From Furcasterigmium furcatum (lineage: Eukaryota; Ascomycota; Sordariomycetes; Glomerellales; Plectosphaerellaceae), in NCBI GenBank assembly GCA_001599815.1, contig BCIA01000003.1, positions 124,001 through 188,000 on the forward strand: DNA of 64,000 nt, written 5' to 3'. This document shows positions 52,479-63,604 of this stretch, in pieces (position 1 is the stretch's first letter; each line of letters opens with the position of its first letter). The notes beneath the pieces are model-generated. The model was not told the origin of the DNA, ran no database searches, and saw only the letters and a program-made list of their open reading frames with translations. Both the position numbers and the translations under genes were made by a program.

Positions 52479-53567
52479 CTACAGCTTCTTCCAGTACGAC
52501 GCGGCCAGAACCTTGAAGGTGACTTGCTTTCTCTTCTCCATATTGCTGGCCGTGGCGAACTGCAAGTACCAGGTCTTGGTGGTGTTGAGCACACGGTAGA
52601 CGCCGGCCGTTGAGTCGTCAAAGAGGTGCAAGCCGTGGTCCTCGGGGACCTCGACCCAGGTGCGTTCGGAGTCCTCGAAGATGGCCGTACCCTTGGTGGC
52701 TCTGGCCCGGTCTGCCGTCCGTGTTAGCAAGAATGCTGCCCAAGAGACGGAGGATGAGGGCACGTACCTAGGAGCTGCCTCATGCGACTCTTGACCCCGT
52801 CCCTGCGGCGAGTCTTGGTGGTCCTGAGGTCCAGCATGATCTGGACGTACACGGTTTCGAGGGCGCGAAAATGGCCCAGGAAGAGTGCCAGCTGCCTGGG
52901 GCAGAAGCCCGCACCCCAGTCATGCCGAGTACTGCTGCAGAGAAATCCGTTCGAGAGCATTCTGTCCCAAACGACGCCCACGTTTGAGATGCCACGGGAC
53001 ATATGTCGTCGCACGTGCTGCTTATCAATCATCGCGTCCCAGGAGTAGTTCTTGTAGCTGTAGCCGGGGAAGCGATAGACGACGAGGTCCTTCGCGCGAG
53101 CGGACCTCAGCGGATCCTTGAGGCACTCGCGGCGCGTGCCGAAGGTCTTCTCAACGGCTTTGCGGGCGTAGTGAAACTCCTTGCCCATTTTCTGAGCCCA
53201 GCGCCAGTGGGTGAAGTCGCAGTTCTTGGGCCTGGTGATTTCGATGTGGCGATCAGCCTGAGTAGGAGGGGGACCGGCAGCCACAGCACCGGGGGCAGTC
53301 GGGGCGTTGTGCAGCTCAAGCTTGGCGACAACGTAGACGATGGCCGGTGGAAGGTCGATGGCGGCCTCCCAGATCATCAGGATGATCTCAGGGGGGAGGT
53401 CCTTGATGGATGTGGGGATTCTCTTGACTTCAGCGACGGGATCCTCGCAATTGGTGTCCGCTTTGGCGCGCTTCGGATTGCGCTCAGGGGTTGCGCCGGA
53501 CTGTTCCTTGTTAGTTGAATGTTCAGATCAATCATCAAAGGGAGAAATAGGGGCTACCGACCTCCAT
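52479..53567 (-). CDS. F-box/2EXR-like domain protein, unknown
   Basis: Exons 53567-53562, 53500-52768 and 52711-52479 give 323 residues. The first coding exon would be only ATG GAG, followed by a GTCGGT donor. The next exon opens with SGATPERNPKRAKAD and then IPTSIKDLPPEIILMIWEAA (~25-44), the LPxEI-x-IWE signature shared by fungal F-box-like and 2EXR proteins. The remainder (HYARKAVEKTFG, YKNYSWDAMIDKQHVRR, LALFLGHFRALETVYV, then DRARATKGTAIFED across the last splice) follows the plan of this large fungal family, in which the N-terminal helix pair is followed by a beta/alpha region. Adaptor or ubiquitin-ligase roles are assumed for some members but not shown for this one. The start is the least certain part. 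Confidence 0.75.
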
Positions 53568-56508
53568 CTTGAGTTCTGATGTGACCAGTGAGATTCTCGT
53601 GGGACGGACGACAGATCTGATAGGAATATAGGTCCGCGCGAGAGACAGATTTCGCGGTCGGCGTCTGAGGATGAGAGGGCAAAGATTGGATTGATTCAGG
53701 CGCCGTTAAATAAGAGAGCTGGGAGAGAAAGCAGAAGAAGAAGGAGTTGGTGAAATTCACGGAAAGTGAATGAGGTCAGAGTGAATGTGCCTCTTGGGCG
53801 AGGTTTCCTTCGCGAAGGAAGGACCGGCTTCAGGCCAGACCCAGATCGAGTCAGGCAGGTGTAAGATTCAAGGCACCCACGCGCCGTTTTACCAAAGAGG
53901 CAGCAAGGCGATGGCAAGAACGGAATCGCAGTTGTCGGATAGGTTCTGATGAATCGACGGTCCAGCACCAAATCACCAGCCCCAGCCTGTTCTTGCAAGA
54001 GTTGCAGGTGGTGAGTCGATGCCTTTAGTGCTGAGAAGTGCTCCTTTTAGCAAATAAAGATAAAAGAGGAATGTTCAGTGAGTCCCAGGTTGTGTGCTTC
54101 AGGCCAACAGAACAGAGACAACGATTCACCAGAGTGTAGAGGAGGAGTCGAGAGATCACTATTAGTCCGTGCAATTTATCCCCTGAGGAAAACCACCTGA
54201 AAGGTCAGAACACAATGCCCCACGTCTGCCTTAACTTTATTTTCAAGCTTTCATCCATGATTTGAGAGGTGCTGGTGGCATGGTCAAGCCTCAAGCCTCA
54301 GACACCAAGAATCGAAGATCAACCTCACCAGTCGAGGACCGGATTTCTGAATGACCACAAGTTAAACAGGCAGCGATCTCGACCCTCCGAAGCAAATAAA
54401 GACATCACCTCAATCACTCAAGGCTCGATCTGTGCTGTCTGTCTGGTCAGAGTAGTTCTTCCGGGGCGCGGCGTCGACGGAGGTCATTGAGCAGCATTCA
54501 GGGGCTGATTATGTAAGCGCAATCATCCCAATCGACCCGCTCTTCTCGGTCTTCCTCAACAGTCGCGTCCAAAATTTCTTCCATCACGACCATCTTCCTC
54601 CTCTACACATCAACGCATGCTTTCCCATCCCACCCCCAGACGCTGCCATTGGCGCGCGCCGCCCAGGCACGAGCGGCATACGGACACGAGACTCGATCCT
54701 CCGGCATCATTTATTGCCCGCAAGAGTTCTTTGACTCTCATCGATCCTCGCATTGTGCGACCACGCCTTGAAGCTTGTCGCTGGGGCGGCGCGCCCAAGC
54801 AGCCCAACGTTGAGCATCTCTGCGAACCTCAGCCATGCCTCTCCATCATCCCTGGACACGTGGCCCCCGTCTTCTCAGCCGAGCTGCTCCCTGCTGCACC
54901 CCCGTGACGTGACCCGGACAAGAATTGGGCTCTTGACATTACCTCCCCGCGTCAAACGGCTCTCATGACGTCCGCAGATTGATACACAATGGCCGTTTAT
55001 CTTTAGAACCTCCTCCAGACGCACGACGTGGCGGTTCCTATACCGATGGCAAACATCCCGTGAAGGTTCCCGCAGCCTTTTCTTCCGCCTGCTGGCTCAT
55101 CACATACATATCGATTGAGAGTTGTGTTCATCACGCAGGGTCAGATGGATGAGAGAGAATTTGACTGTATTGTGCCATCTAATTTACCAGGAAGACCACC
55201 AGACTCGCCGATCCAGCTCGCCCCCCTCGTTGCAGAGCAACAAGGTGGCAAACAATCAGCCTGAGAGTCGGCAGCCCTTCCCGCGATTCTCCCCCAAAAT
55301 GAGTTTTTTTCTGTTGTTTTTCTGGTCGTTGTAGACGCTGTGTTGTTGTATGTTCGAGGATGTCGTATGGGTATCATCTATGCAAGCCAAAGCCATTCCT
55401 TCTGCTGATCCATGGGCATGGCCAAAAGACGCCAGCCGCGGTTCATCCATGAGCGCTGGCCCAAAGTAGGAGATGAGTGATCGAAGAGTCCGACCGGGAT
55501 TCCGTAGCTTGAGGCGGCGGGCTCGCAAAACATTCGTCGTCGTAGGCGCGCTGAAAAGTGCGCATGTCGTGGTGGTGCCGGTCTGGCATCGCTTCCCCGG
55601 ACGATGCCTCGGCAGTCAAGCAAACTGCCTCGGACAGGTCCTCCACGTCTCCAGACCGTCATGCCCTCGGGCGAGCAACAACAGCCCCTGCTCTGTGGCC
55701 CAGCTGGCCCACATCCCCCTTCCGATTAATACTCCAAACAGGTGGTGACATGTCAGTCCGCCTGCGGCCGTCTGACTGCTCGTCGCCTCGTTGATGTCGG
55801 TAATCGTCTCATGTGGCCTCGATCGCCGGCGTTCGAGCCTCGAAGCCTCGAGCCATGGTGGCCCGCCATGATCAAAGCAAAAACCTCCGACCTGTTGAAC
55901 GCCATGCCGTGCTGATCCTGTTCAGCAGTATCCCCGCAAACGCCGGCGCAGCACACCCATGATGCGAGGACCATGATCGAGACCCTTCTACCGCCTGAAG
56001 AAACCTCGTTCATAACCCTCGTCATGCCGGAATGCCATCCGGCTGTGAGATACGCCCGAAAGAGATCATATTCGCAACGCAGTCGAGAGCGCAATGCTCT
56101 CGTTGATCGCGAGTCGCCTCTCCTCCCTTCTATACCGATTCGTCCCCAACACTCTGTCCAGCACGGAGACCAGAGGCCACCATGTTGCGCAAGAGATGCT
56201 CGTAATCCATCCGATTTCGTGTGATGTAACGCCACCACGCCGCAGAAACTCACGAGGTGAGCTCCGCGGCTAGTCCGTTGTGGTTGTGTAGGGGAACCCT
56301 GGAGTTGCCCCGAGATCTGCCAGAGTAGACAGATCTGTGATTCAGTGCGTACTAAAGACGCCCGATCCCTTCGCCACCAGCCGTGGCCAATGCGAATGAA
56401 GGAGAGAAGAAGAAACAAAAAACAAGTGCCATATGTACAGTCCAAAGCCTGTGTAACGCCTTTCGCCACCCCGCCGCCCTGTGAAACGGGCAAGGTACGG
56501 GGACGGGA
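53568..56508. other. Gene-free region of 2.9 kb
   Basis: This is the longest gene-poor stretch of the window, between the F-box/2EXR-like gene and DHH1, both on the minus strand. The first kilobase would include the promoter of the former; the last ~700 bp are probably 3' untranslated sequence of DHH1. Frames such as 55753-56493 (minus) and 54617-54907 (plus) lack domain-like composition. A non-coding RNA is possible but nothing in the primary sequence identifies one. Confidence 0.45.
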
Positions 56509-58160
56509 CTACGCCTGTTGAGGCTGCTGTCCCTGGCCGCCGCCGCCGCGTCCTCCGCGGTAGCCGCCACGTCCACGACCTTGGTATCCACCACGGCCGC
56601 GTCCGCGTCCCCGGTTGTTGCCCTGGTACCCGTTCTGCTGGTGGCTGGCGTTCTGTTGCCAGTTCGTGGGGGGAGGTCCCTTGGGACCTTGCTGAAGCAG
56701 CTGGACAGGCTGCTGCGGGCCGGGGAAGGCGCCCGGCTGCTGGGGGCCAGTCTTGAAGTTGGAGACGGGGCGGGGGATGGATTCGGGGTTCTCGTAGACG
56801 TAGAGTGACTTGTCGATGCTGGCCGGGATGGGCTGGATCTCCGTGCCAAGGTCCTTCTCGATGTTGTAGAGGTTGAAACGATCTTCCCAGTTGATCAGGT
56901 TGATAGCCAGACCCAGGTGACCGTAGCGGCCGGAACGGCCGATACGATGCAGATACGTCTCGGCGTTCTTGGGGAAGTCGAAGTTGATGACGACGTTGAC
57001 GGCCTGAATGTCAATGCCTCGGGTCAGGAGATCGGAGCAGACGAGGTTTCGGCAGACGCCGTTGCGGAAGTCGTGGAAGACACGGTTGCGGGCTTGCTGT
57101 GCCATCTTGGCATGACTGTAGAAGCACGAGTAGCCCAGCTCGGTGATCTTCTTGGCGAGCAGCTCGACACGGTTTGTCGAGTTGCAGAAGATGATGGACT
57201 GGTTGATTTGCAGCTTGGAGAAGAGGGTGTTCAGGCAGTGGACCTTCTGCTTTTCCTCAACGAAGGCGTAGTACTGGGTAATACCCCGTAGCGTAAGCTC
57301 GTCCATGAGGTTGATCTCGTGCGGGTTGGCCATGTTCTTATCGGAGAAGTCCTTGACCGACAGAGGGAACGTCGCGGAGAAGAGCATGACCTGGCGGTCC
57401 TTGGGGTGGAATTGGAGGAGTTGCTCGATGACGGGGGTGAACTCGATGGAGAGGAGCTTGTCGGCTTCGTCCATGATGAACATGGGGCATTCGCTGAGGT
57501 CGGCGACTTGCTTGCTTGCGAGATCGAGGATTCTGCCAGGGGTACCGACGACGATATGGACGGGGTCCTGGAGGCGAACGATGTCGTCACGAAGACCCGT
57601 GCCTCCGGTGGTGACCATGACGTTAACGCCGAGGTGCTTTCCGAGGGTCTTGCAGACCTGGGAGGTCTGCATCGCGAGCTCGCGGGTGGGGACGAGGATG
57701 AGGCATTGGATCTTGGAGACCTTGGGGTTGATCTTTTCGAGGGCGGGGATGACGAAGGCGGCAGTCTTGCCGGTACCGTTCTTGGCGCGAGCCAAGATGT
57801 CGCGGCCGGTCAATGCCACGGGGATGGCCTCTTCTTGGATTGGTGATGGCTTCTCGAAACCGGCTTCGAAGATGCCCATCAGCAGATCCCTCTTGAGCTG
57901 GAAGTTCTCGAACTCGAGGCCCTTGGTGTTTGTGACATCCTGCGGGAGCCGTCAGTGTTGCCAGCAACGGGGCTGTGCCAATCGAAGCCTACCTCTGTCT
58001 GTTGCCTGTTGTCCTTTGCGGGGAGCTTGAGGCTCTTCTTCCAGTCGTCGTTCGTAGCGCCATCACTACTTGGTCAGTCTAGGGTTACGGTTGTCCGTCC
58101 ACCGGGTGATGCCCACCTCAAGTTCGTCGACTTCAGCTGGTCGACGAGTGCTTCCGCCAT
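56509..58160 (-). CDS. DHH1: DEAD-box ATP-dependent RNA helicase Dhh1 (DDX6 family)
   Basis: Three exons, 58160-58117, 58068-57993 and 57939-56509, give 516 residues. The protein promotes mRNA decapping and translational repression in P-bodies with Dcp and Pat1 partners. All helicase motifs are visible: Q motif GFEKPSPIQEEAIP, motif I AKNGTGKT, Ia PTRELAMQ, GG, Ib TPGR, motif II DEAD, motif III SAT, IFCNSTNRVE, RGIDIQAVN, and motif VI HRIGRSGR. The N-terminus MAEALVDQLKSTNL and LEFENFQLKRDLLMGIFEAGFE are hallmarks of the Dhh1 subfamily. The C-terminal ~60 residues are Gln/Pro-rich then RGG-rich (RGRGRGGYQGRGRGGYRGG), typical for RNA binding and condensate formation. The introns have GTGGGC and GTAGGC donors, weaker than most in the window, but phase and conservation support both. 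Confidence 0.96.
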
Positions 58161-59235
58161 CGCAATAGTGGTCCGATATCAATCGGAGGGACGGGTTAGG
58201 GCGTGTGTGTGTGGTTTGTGTCGTGGCAGGGAGGCAAGAATGACTCTCTCCCCACTTGCGGCAGAGCAAGGCGTGGCAGGTGGAAGGGGATGAACAGCGA
58301 AGAGGCTGTGGCCTATGTATGAAGTTGTCGATATGGGATGACGCGTCCTTGACGCAGTGTCCGTTGTGCAGAGAGGGTGATCCCGTGGATGGGCGTGGTG
58401 GTTTGAAGGGGGGAGATGGTCGTCGTGTGTTTGGTCGTTGGGATCTTCGTCCTCTTCCGGTGGAAAGGGTTCTCGTTCAGGTGCGCGATCGATGTGACGC
58501 CGTCGCGACTCGTTCAGGGGTTGTCGTAGAGAATGTCCGCTGGGTGTGGTTTGGGGTTTACGCGGAAGGTTGAGCGCGGGTGGCCGGCTTGCTGTCGAGG
58601 TATGTCTGTGAAGGTGGTGGGTGGTGTATGCGAAGGAAGAAGCAGGATTGTGGTTACCTCTGGCAGGCCTTGCCTTGTGCCTTTCGAAATGGAAGCCGGG
58701 GCACGGGCCCCTGGGCCGCCGACATTTCAGGGATGGCAACGCTAGTCGGTCACGTGAGAGAATCCCGTGGATACTTCGAAGGTCCGGACCGGTGACTTCC
58801 GAGGGATTCCATCGATATTATCCTAGACTTACCAAGACGGAAGGATGTGTAGCAGGAGATAATCCATGGCGATCAGCTCTGGAGGTTCTCACGGCATTAA
58901 AATTCCTGCATGTGCTGACTGGGACCAGCGTAGGATCCCTTGAAGTGACTCGGCCTCGGTGTCTTGAAACTCGTGATGCGCATCATTGGCTTCTCACCGG
59001 CTCTTCCCCACACGATCCTTCCTCGCTCTGCTCCTGTCATGCAGCCAATCGGTTGGCGGCGGGGCGATGTTCCACCTCGAAGCTCCGTCACCATTTTGGT
59101 AGGCGGGCACGACTGTCGCGCGATCACCTCGGAACTCGACCCATCTTCAACCTTTCCTACCCATGAAGAGCTTCTTGGGAGCTGCGATGCGCTCGAACCT
59201 TTCTAGACCGTCATGAGCCAGCCCAACAGAACGCC
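58161..59235. other. Divergent promoter between DHH1 and the J-protein gene
   Basis: These 1075 bp likely contain a long 5' leader of DHH1 (minus): a C/A-rich region on the minus strand at 58180-58700. Overlapping frames there are chance. A housekeeping bidirectional arrangement is plausible. No TATA box is seen. Confidence 0.45.
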
Positions 59236-60135
59236 ATGGTCTTGAAAACATCCCCAAGGCCCGTGGCTTCGACCAGCTCTCTCCTCTCCGGCCTCGCCGG
59301 CCAGCCTCCGATAACGCCATCATGTCGAGCCCCGTTCTCCTCCAGGGCAGCATCAGCACGCAAGCAATGCACATGCTGGAGACGACGTTATGCGACGGTC
59401 AGTAGTGGCGACTCTGTGACCCGCGACGCCAAAGAACGCGCCGCTGTCCCATGGCCCTCCAAGGCAAATCCGACGCCCTACGACATCTTCGTCATCGAAC
59501 CATCCTCCACGTACAGCAAAGCTCGATACTATCATCTCGTGAAGCTGTACCATCCCGACAGACACCACCACCATCACACCACCGGCGGACAGTCCGCGGA
59601 TGGCCTCTCCACAACCGTACGGCTGGAGCGATACCGCCTTGTCGTGCTCGCCAACGACATCTTGAGCAACCCAGAAAAGCGCAAGGCGTATGATTCATAT
59701 GGGGCCGGCTGGGGGCCTACGCATGGCGATATCCGCGAGACCTACCGCCAGGCAGACCGCTCGTGGCGTCACAGACCCGGGAACGCCGCCGGTAACGCCA
59801 CATGGGAAGACTGGGAACGATGGTACGAGCAGCGCGACGGCAAGGAGCGCCAGCAGCCCGTGTTCATGTCCAATACATACTTCGTGGCGCTCGTCCTCGC
59901 GACGATCGCGGTGGGCAGCGCCATGCAGGCGTCGAGGGCGATGGAAAGTGCATCACATATTATGGAGCAGCGGGAGGCCCATGAGCAGGCCCTCGGCGCC
60001 GTGGTGAGGCGTCGCGAGCGGGTCGCGACGGGCATGGGCAGGCATGACAGGATAGATCAGTTTGTGCGGGATCGAGACAACTTGCGGTACGAGTTCTCGC
60101 CGGACAAGTATGACCAGAAGCCCAGGACGAAATGA
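59236..60135 (+). CDS. J-domain (DnaJ/Hsp40) protein, probably mitochondrial and membrane-anchored
   Basis: A single exon encodes 299 residues. The N-terminal ~55 residues are rich in Ser, Arg and Ala with few acidic residues (KTSPRPVASTSSLL, RKQCTCWRRRYATV), a typical mitochondrial presequence. The J domain follows at ~78-155: PYDIFVI, YYHLVKLYHPDRHH with the Hsp70-activating HPD tripeptide, a His-rich insertion and LSNPEKRKAYDSYG. After this comes a Trp-rich stretch (TWEDWERWYEQ) and one hydrophobic helix (YFVALVLATIAVGSAM, ~213-230), then a charged tail. The layout resembles the yeast mitochondrial inner-membrane J-protein Jid1, which I give as a likely relative rather than a proven orthologue. 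The ATG at 59236 begins the presequence. Confidence 0.88.
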   Translation: MVLKTSPRPVASTSSLLSGLAGQPPITPSCRAPFSSRAASARKQCTCWRRRYATVSSGDSVTRDAKERAAVPWPSKANPTPYDIFVIEPSSTYSKARYYHLVKLYHPDRHHHHHTTGGQSADGLSTTVRLERYRLVVLANDILSNPEKRKAYDSYGAGWGPTHGDIRETYRQADRSWRHRPGNAAGNATWEDWERWYEQRDGKERQQPVFMSNTYFVALVLATIAVGSAMQASRAMESASHIMEQREAHEQALGAVVRRRERVATGMGRHDRIDQFVRDRDNLRYEFSPDKYDQKPRTK

Positions 60136-60459
60136 AACATCTGAAGCGTTTGAGGCGATTTCCCCTCTGCTACCAGATCCTTCTGATATAGTCCTTGTCG
60201 TAGCCATGTACTGCGCCACCGAAGCGCCTTTAGTGTCACCACGCAACGCGGCCTTTATGATCCTGCAGGAGTACCCGGGACAGGGTCGTCTTACATGCCG
60301 ATGCAGGGTCTTCGATCTGATAGCTCAGGATTGAGGGGTTTTCGAGCGTGATCACATTACACTGCGTGGTTGATTTGACATGGTAGTAGTTGGCAACATA
60401 TTGTACATGACGACATCCATTGTCTTGCCAGGAAGAGTACACTGCTTCGCGGCCGTTCC
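60136..60459. other. Convergent intergenic region
   Basis: This is short 3'-3' spacing between the J-protein and GatB genes. No feature beyond untranslated sequence is seen. Confidence 0.5.
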
Positions 60460-62337
60460 TCACCGGCCGCACAAGCTCTCTATCTTGGCCTTCATCGTTC
60501 TCTCGGCGCTCGAGGGATCAATCCTCTCTGTAGGGCCCAGCCGAATCATCTTGCCCACCAGGTACATCAGCTTGCCCTGCGGGTAGATCTTCTTCTCCTT
60601 GAACTCCTTGAGGACCTTGTCTTCGCCCTCCAGGGCCGACTCGGCGAGTTCGCCGTACTCCTCTTCGGACATCTCGTGGAACCACAGGTCATGCGCGTCG
60701 ATGGCGGCGGTGATGGTCTCGGTGTCGTCCAGGTTGCCGGCATAGAGCGCGGTGAGAAGCTCCTTGGCAACCTTGCCTGTGATGCTCTTCTGGCGGAGGT
60801 GGAAGAGGAGTTCTGAGAGGGATGCCACCGGGAGACTCTCGCATTCGCCGCTGGCGGTGAAGGATAGCTCTTCCTGTTCGTTGCTTGCCCCTGACTTGTC
60901 GGTGAGGCGGCCGAGCTCGTGGAGGATCCAGTTCGAGGCGAGCGGTGCATAATCCTTGGCGTCGAGGCTCGCGTTTTCTGTCTTGGCCTGCAGTCGTGTG
61001 CCGAGGGCTTCGACGACATTGTAGAAGTACTCGATCCTGGCGCCGTTGTCCAGAGCCACGAGCGACATAGCGTCCTTGGCCGTCAACCCGAAGCTTTCTA
61101 CCAGCTCGTTGAGCTCGTCATCGGGTAGGTATGCCACTGACTTCTTGAGATGCTGGACCAAATCGTCGGCAATAACGAGGGGGCCAAGGTCGGGATCGGG
61201 CATGTATCGGTAATCGACTTCTCCTTCCTTTCCACGCAGTCGGCGAGTCTCTTTCGATCCCAATGTCCAGCCCCTGGTTTCGCCAGCAATCACGCCGCCA
61301 GCCTCGAGCTCCTTGATCTGCCTGTCGCGTTCTGCTATGATGGCGTCTTCCACAGCTTTGATCGTGCTGAGATTCTTGATCTCCGTCCTCGTGCCCAAGG
61401 GGACGGACGGGTCTCCGGTGCGGCGAACGGAAACATTGACATCCGCTCGCAGGCCGCCCGTCTCCATGCCTGAGACGCAGGCGTCGACCGCATTGAGGAG
61501 AACCTGAATCTTGCGGACGAAGGCTGCAGCCGTGCGAGGGTGGTGCATCTCCGGCTTTGTGATGATTTCGATGAGGGGCACGCCCACGCGGTTGAAGTCG
61601 AGCCATGATACATCGCCGGGTTGAGCTAGCGTCTTTGCGGTGTCCTGCTCCATCTGCACTTGCTGAATGCCGATGGTAATGCTCTCCCCGTCCTCGGCGG
61701 CAATGCCATCGCGGGCTGACAGGGTGAGATGGCCCTCCTTGGCGAAAGGCTCGTAATACTGGGTGATCTGGTAGCCTGACGGCTGGTCCCACCAGAAGTA
61801 GTGCTTCCTGTCGAAGCGACTGACGGGCTGGATCTCGCAGTTCAGGGCAAGGGCGGCGCGCAGGGCGGGGATGAGGGTCTCTTTCTGGAAACGGGGCTGG
61901 CTCCCGGGCATGGCAACGTCGAACAGCGCAACATGGCTGTTTGGTTCGTCGTTGAATGAGGTGGCGGCGGGCGAAAAGAGCTTCCGCGCAGTATTAAGCT
62001 GGGCGTGGATCTCGATGCCCACCGTCAGCTCCCACCCATCAACCGTTTGATTGCTCCCCTTAGGTTTCTTTCCCCTGGCATCTTTCTTGAGCTGTTTAGC
62101 TTCGTCTTTGAGTTTCTTGCGCAGCGGGATTGCGGGAGAGGTGGATGATGGAGGGATGGGCGAGGCTGCCGTCTGCAAGGACCTCACGTGGACCTGTCTG
62201 AGTTGGCATGGCTGAGTCGAGAGGTGTCGGGCTGGGCGGCCAGCTACAATTCTTCTCGTCGCAGCTACACACCCTCTTCGAGATAGGTGGCCGCTGAGAA
62301 GGTACCTCCCTAGCTCAAGTGTAGATATCCGCGTCAT
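60460..62337 (-). CDS. gatB: Mitochondrial aspartyl/glutamyl-tRNA amidotransferase subunit B
   Basis: A single exon encodes 625 residues. It is the kinase/transamidase partner in the GatAB-type complex that converts Glu-tRNA(Gln) to Gln-tRNA(Gln) in mitochondria. The first ~90 residues are an Arg/Ser-rich mitochondrial presequence and linker (YLLSGHLSRRGCVAATRRIV). The catalytic GatB_N domain follows: VGIEIHAQLNTARKLFS, RKHYFWWDQPSGYQITQYYEP, DFNRVGVPLIEIITKPEMHHP, ETGGLRADVNVSVR, GTRTEIKNLSTIKAVEDAI and VDYRYMPDPDLGPLVI. The GatB/YqeY tail lies near the C-terminus, ending in a short helix (TMKAKIESLCGR). The C-terminal part carries a longer insertion than bacterial GatB, as in fungal Pet112 homologues. 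Neighbouring genes are unrelated. Confidence 0.95.
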   Translation of the reverse strand: MTRISTLELGRYLLSGHLSRRGCVAATRRIVAGRPARHLSTQPCQLRQVHVRSLQTAASPIPPSSTSPAIPLRKKLKDEAKQLKKDARGKKPKGSNQTVDGWELTVGIEIHAQLNTARKLFSPAATSFNDEPNSHVALFDVAMPGSQPRFQKETLIPALRAALALNCEIQPVSRFDRKHYFWWDQPSGYQITQYYEPFAKEGHLTLSARDGIAAEDGESITIGIQQVQMEQDTAKTLAQPGDVSWLDFNRVGVPLIEIITKPEMHHPRTAAAFVRKIQVLLNAVDACVSGMETGGLRADVNVSVRRTGDPSVPLGTRTEIKNLSTIKAVEDAIIAERDRQIKELEAGGVIAGETRGWTLGSKETRRLRGKEGEVDYRYMPDPDLGPLVIADDLVQHLKKSVAYLPDDELNELVESFGLTAKDAMSLVALDNGARIEYFYNVVEALGTRLQAKTENASLDAKDYAPLASNWILHELGRLTDKSGASNEQEELSFTASGECESLPVASLSELLFHLRQKSITGKVAKELLTALYAGNLDDTETITAAIDAHDLWFHEMSEEEYGELAESALEGEDKVLKEFKEKKIYPQGKLMYLVGKMIRLGPTERIDPSSAERTMKAKIESLCGR

Positions 62338-63604
62338 GACGAAGTAGATGTGTTAGAGACCGTGTCTTCGACCCGTTCTCGATGCTCGCCGGATGTCACG
62401 CTTCGAATCGAGAGAATGTCGGCAGAGGGGGATGTGCAATCGTCAGGCTGCGCGAGGTCCGGGATCTGCGACTCCGGTACATGCCATGTCATACATGAAC
62501 ATGCAGGCCTGCAGAATGCGTATCTTGCCGTCAATGTTTCTCGGGTCGGGGAGCTTCTGATTGGGTCTGTGGACTTTGGGAGCTCGGTGGTGTCGGTGCC
62601 CGCATTCGTGGCAAGGCCCTGACGTGGGTTGGAGCCAATCCTGAGGGGAGCAGGGCAGCAGTCTGCGTGATCGGGCGTCGGGCACTTCCTGCTGTGCGAG
62701 CTGGGTTGGAGGAGGCTGCAGAGTACGAAGCTGGCTCAGCAAGAAGTTTCGAGTTCTGTCGCGAGAAGCTATCGGAGCTACGATCATGGATGATTACATA
62801 ACTCCCACGCTGTCGGGACCGTCCGCGCCTAAACCTCGGACCGTTTTCCAGCCTTCAGGGGTCGTGGACCACCACCCGGCACCGTTGGGGCGCCCGAGAC
62901 AGCAACGAGGACGCTGGAAGATCCCCAAACAGGGCCCCATCTCGCGGGCGGCGGGCGGGGCAGTGACGAATGGATCCCGAGGGATCTGACGTGGGTGGGA
63001 TGGTGCATCCAGTGGTGTGGCACGGGATCCAAACTCTCACCAAGTCACTCGCCCGTTTCCCCCATGACATCCATGGATTTCCTTGCATCGCAAGCTGAGC
63101 GAGCTGCTGGCACCCTCCAACTCCCGAGGTGAGGTGCCCTCCATCTCGCTCCCGTCATCTGAAACGGGTGCCCATGCGCTCATCCGGCTACAAGAATGTC
63201 GTCCATCCTCCCGTGCCCCTCCTCCTCCTTGATCCTCATTTTCTTGGATCTCCTGTTCGTAAGCCCATTCCGACGCCTCGCACCAGCATCACACCACCTC
63301 CCGAGATTGCGCCTCCCGCTGTCGCCGCGATGTCCCTGCCTTGCTGAAGACGCCGAGGGCATGTGTTCAGCCTGCCGTTTGTCGTTCAATCCCCCCGTGC
63401 CGTGCGTGTCGACTCGCTGAGACTCCTGTCGCATCCCGCCCTCTTGTACCACCCATTTGCGCCCAACACGAAAGTAGCCCGACGACGCCCGTTCCGTTCA
63501 TCGCAGAGCCTTGCCAGCAAAGCCTTCTGTCAGCTCTTCCTTGGTAGCCTCGTACTTTTGTCCCGTCCGACTCGAAGAACACCACCATCGTTGCCCCCGC
63601 GATC
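62338..63604. other. Divergent intergenic region with long 5' leader (1.3 kb)
   Basis: This stretch lies between gatB (minus) and the partial gene at the right edge (plus). From about 63120 onward it is C/T-rich, as in the leaders of long-UTR fungal genes. Several overlapping plus-strand frames there show no domain. No RNA gene is recognised. Confidence 0.45.

Noticed and set aside
55753..56493. Minus-strand frame of 246 codons downstream of DHH1
   Set aside because: Probably 3' untranslated DNA. The sequence is rich in Arg, Gly, Ser and Cys without domain signals and directly follows the DHH1 stop.
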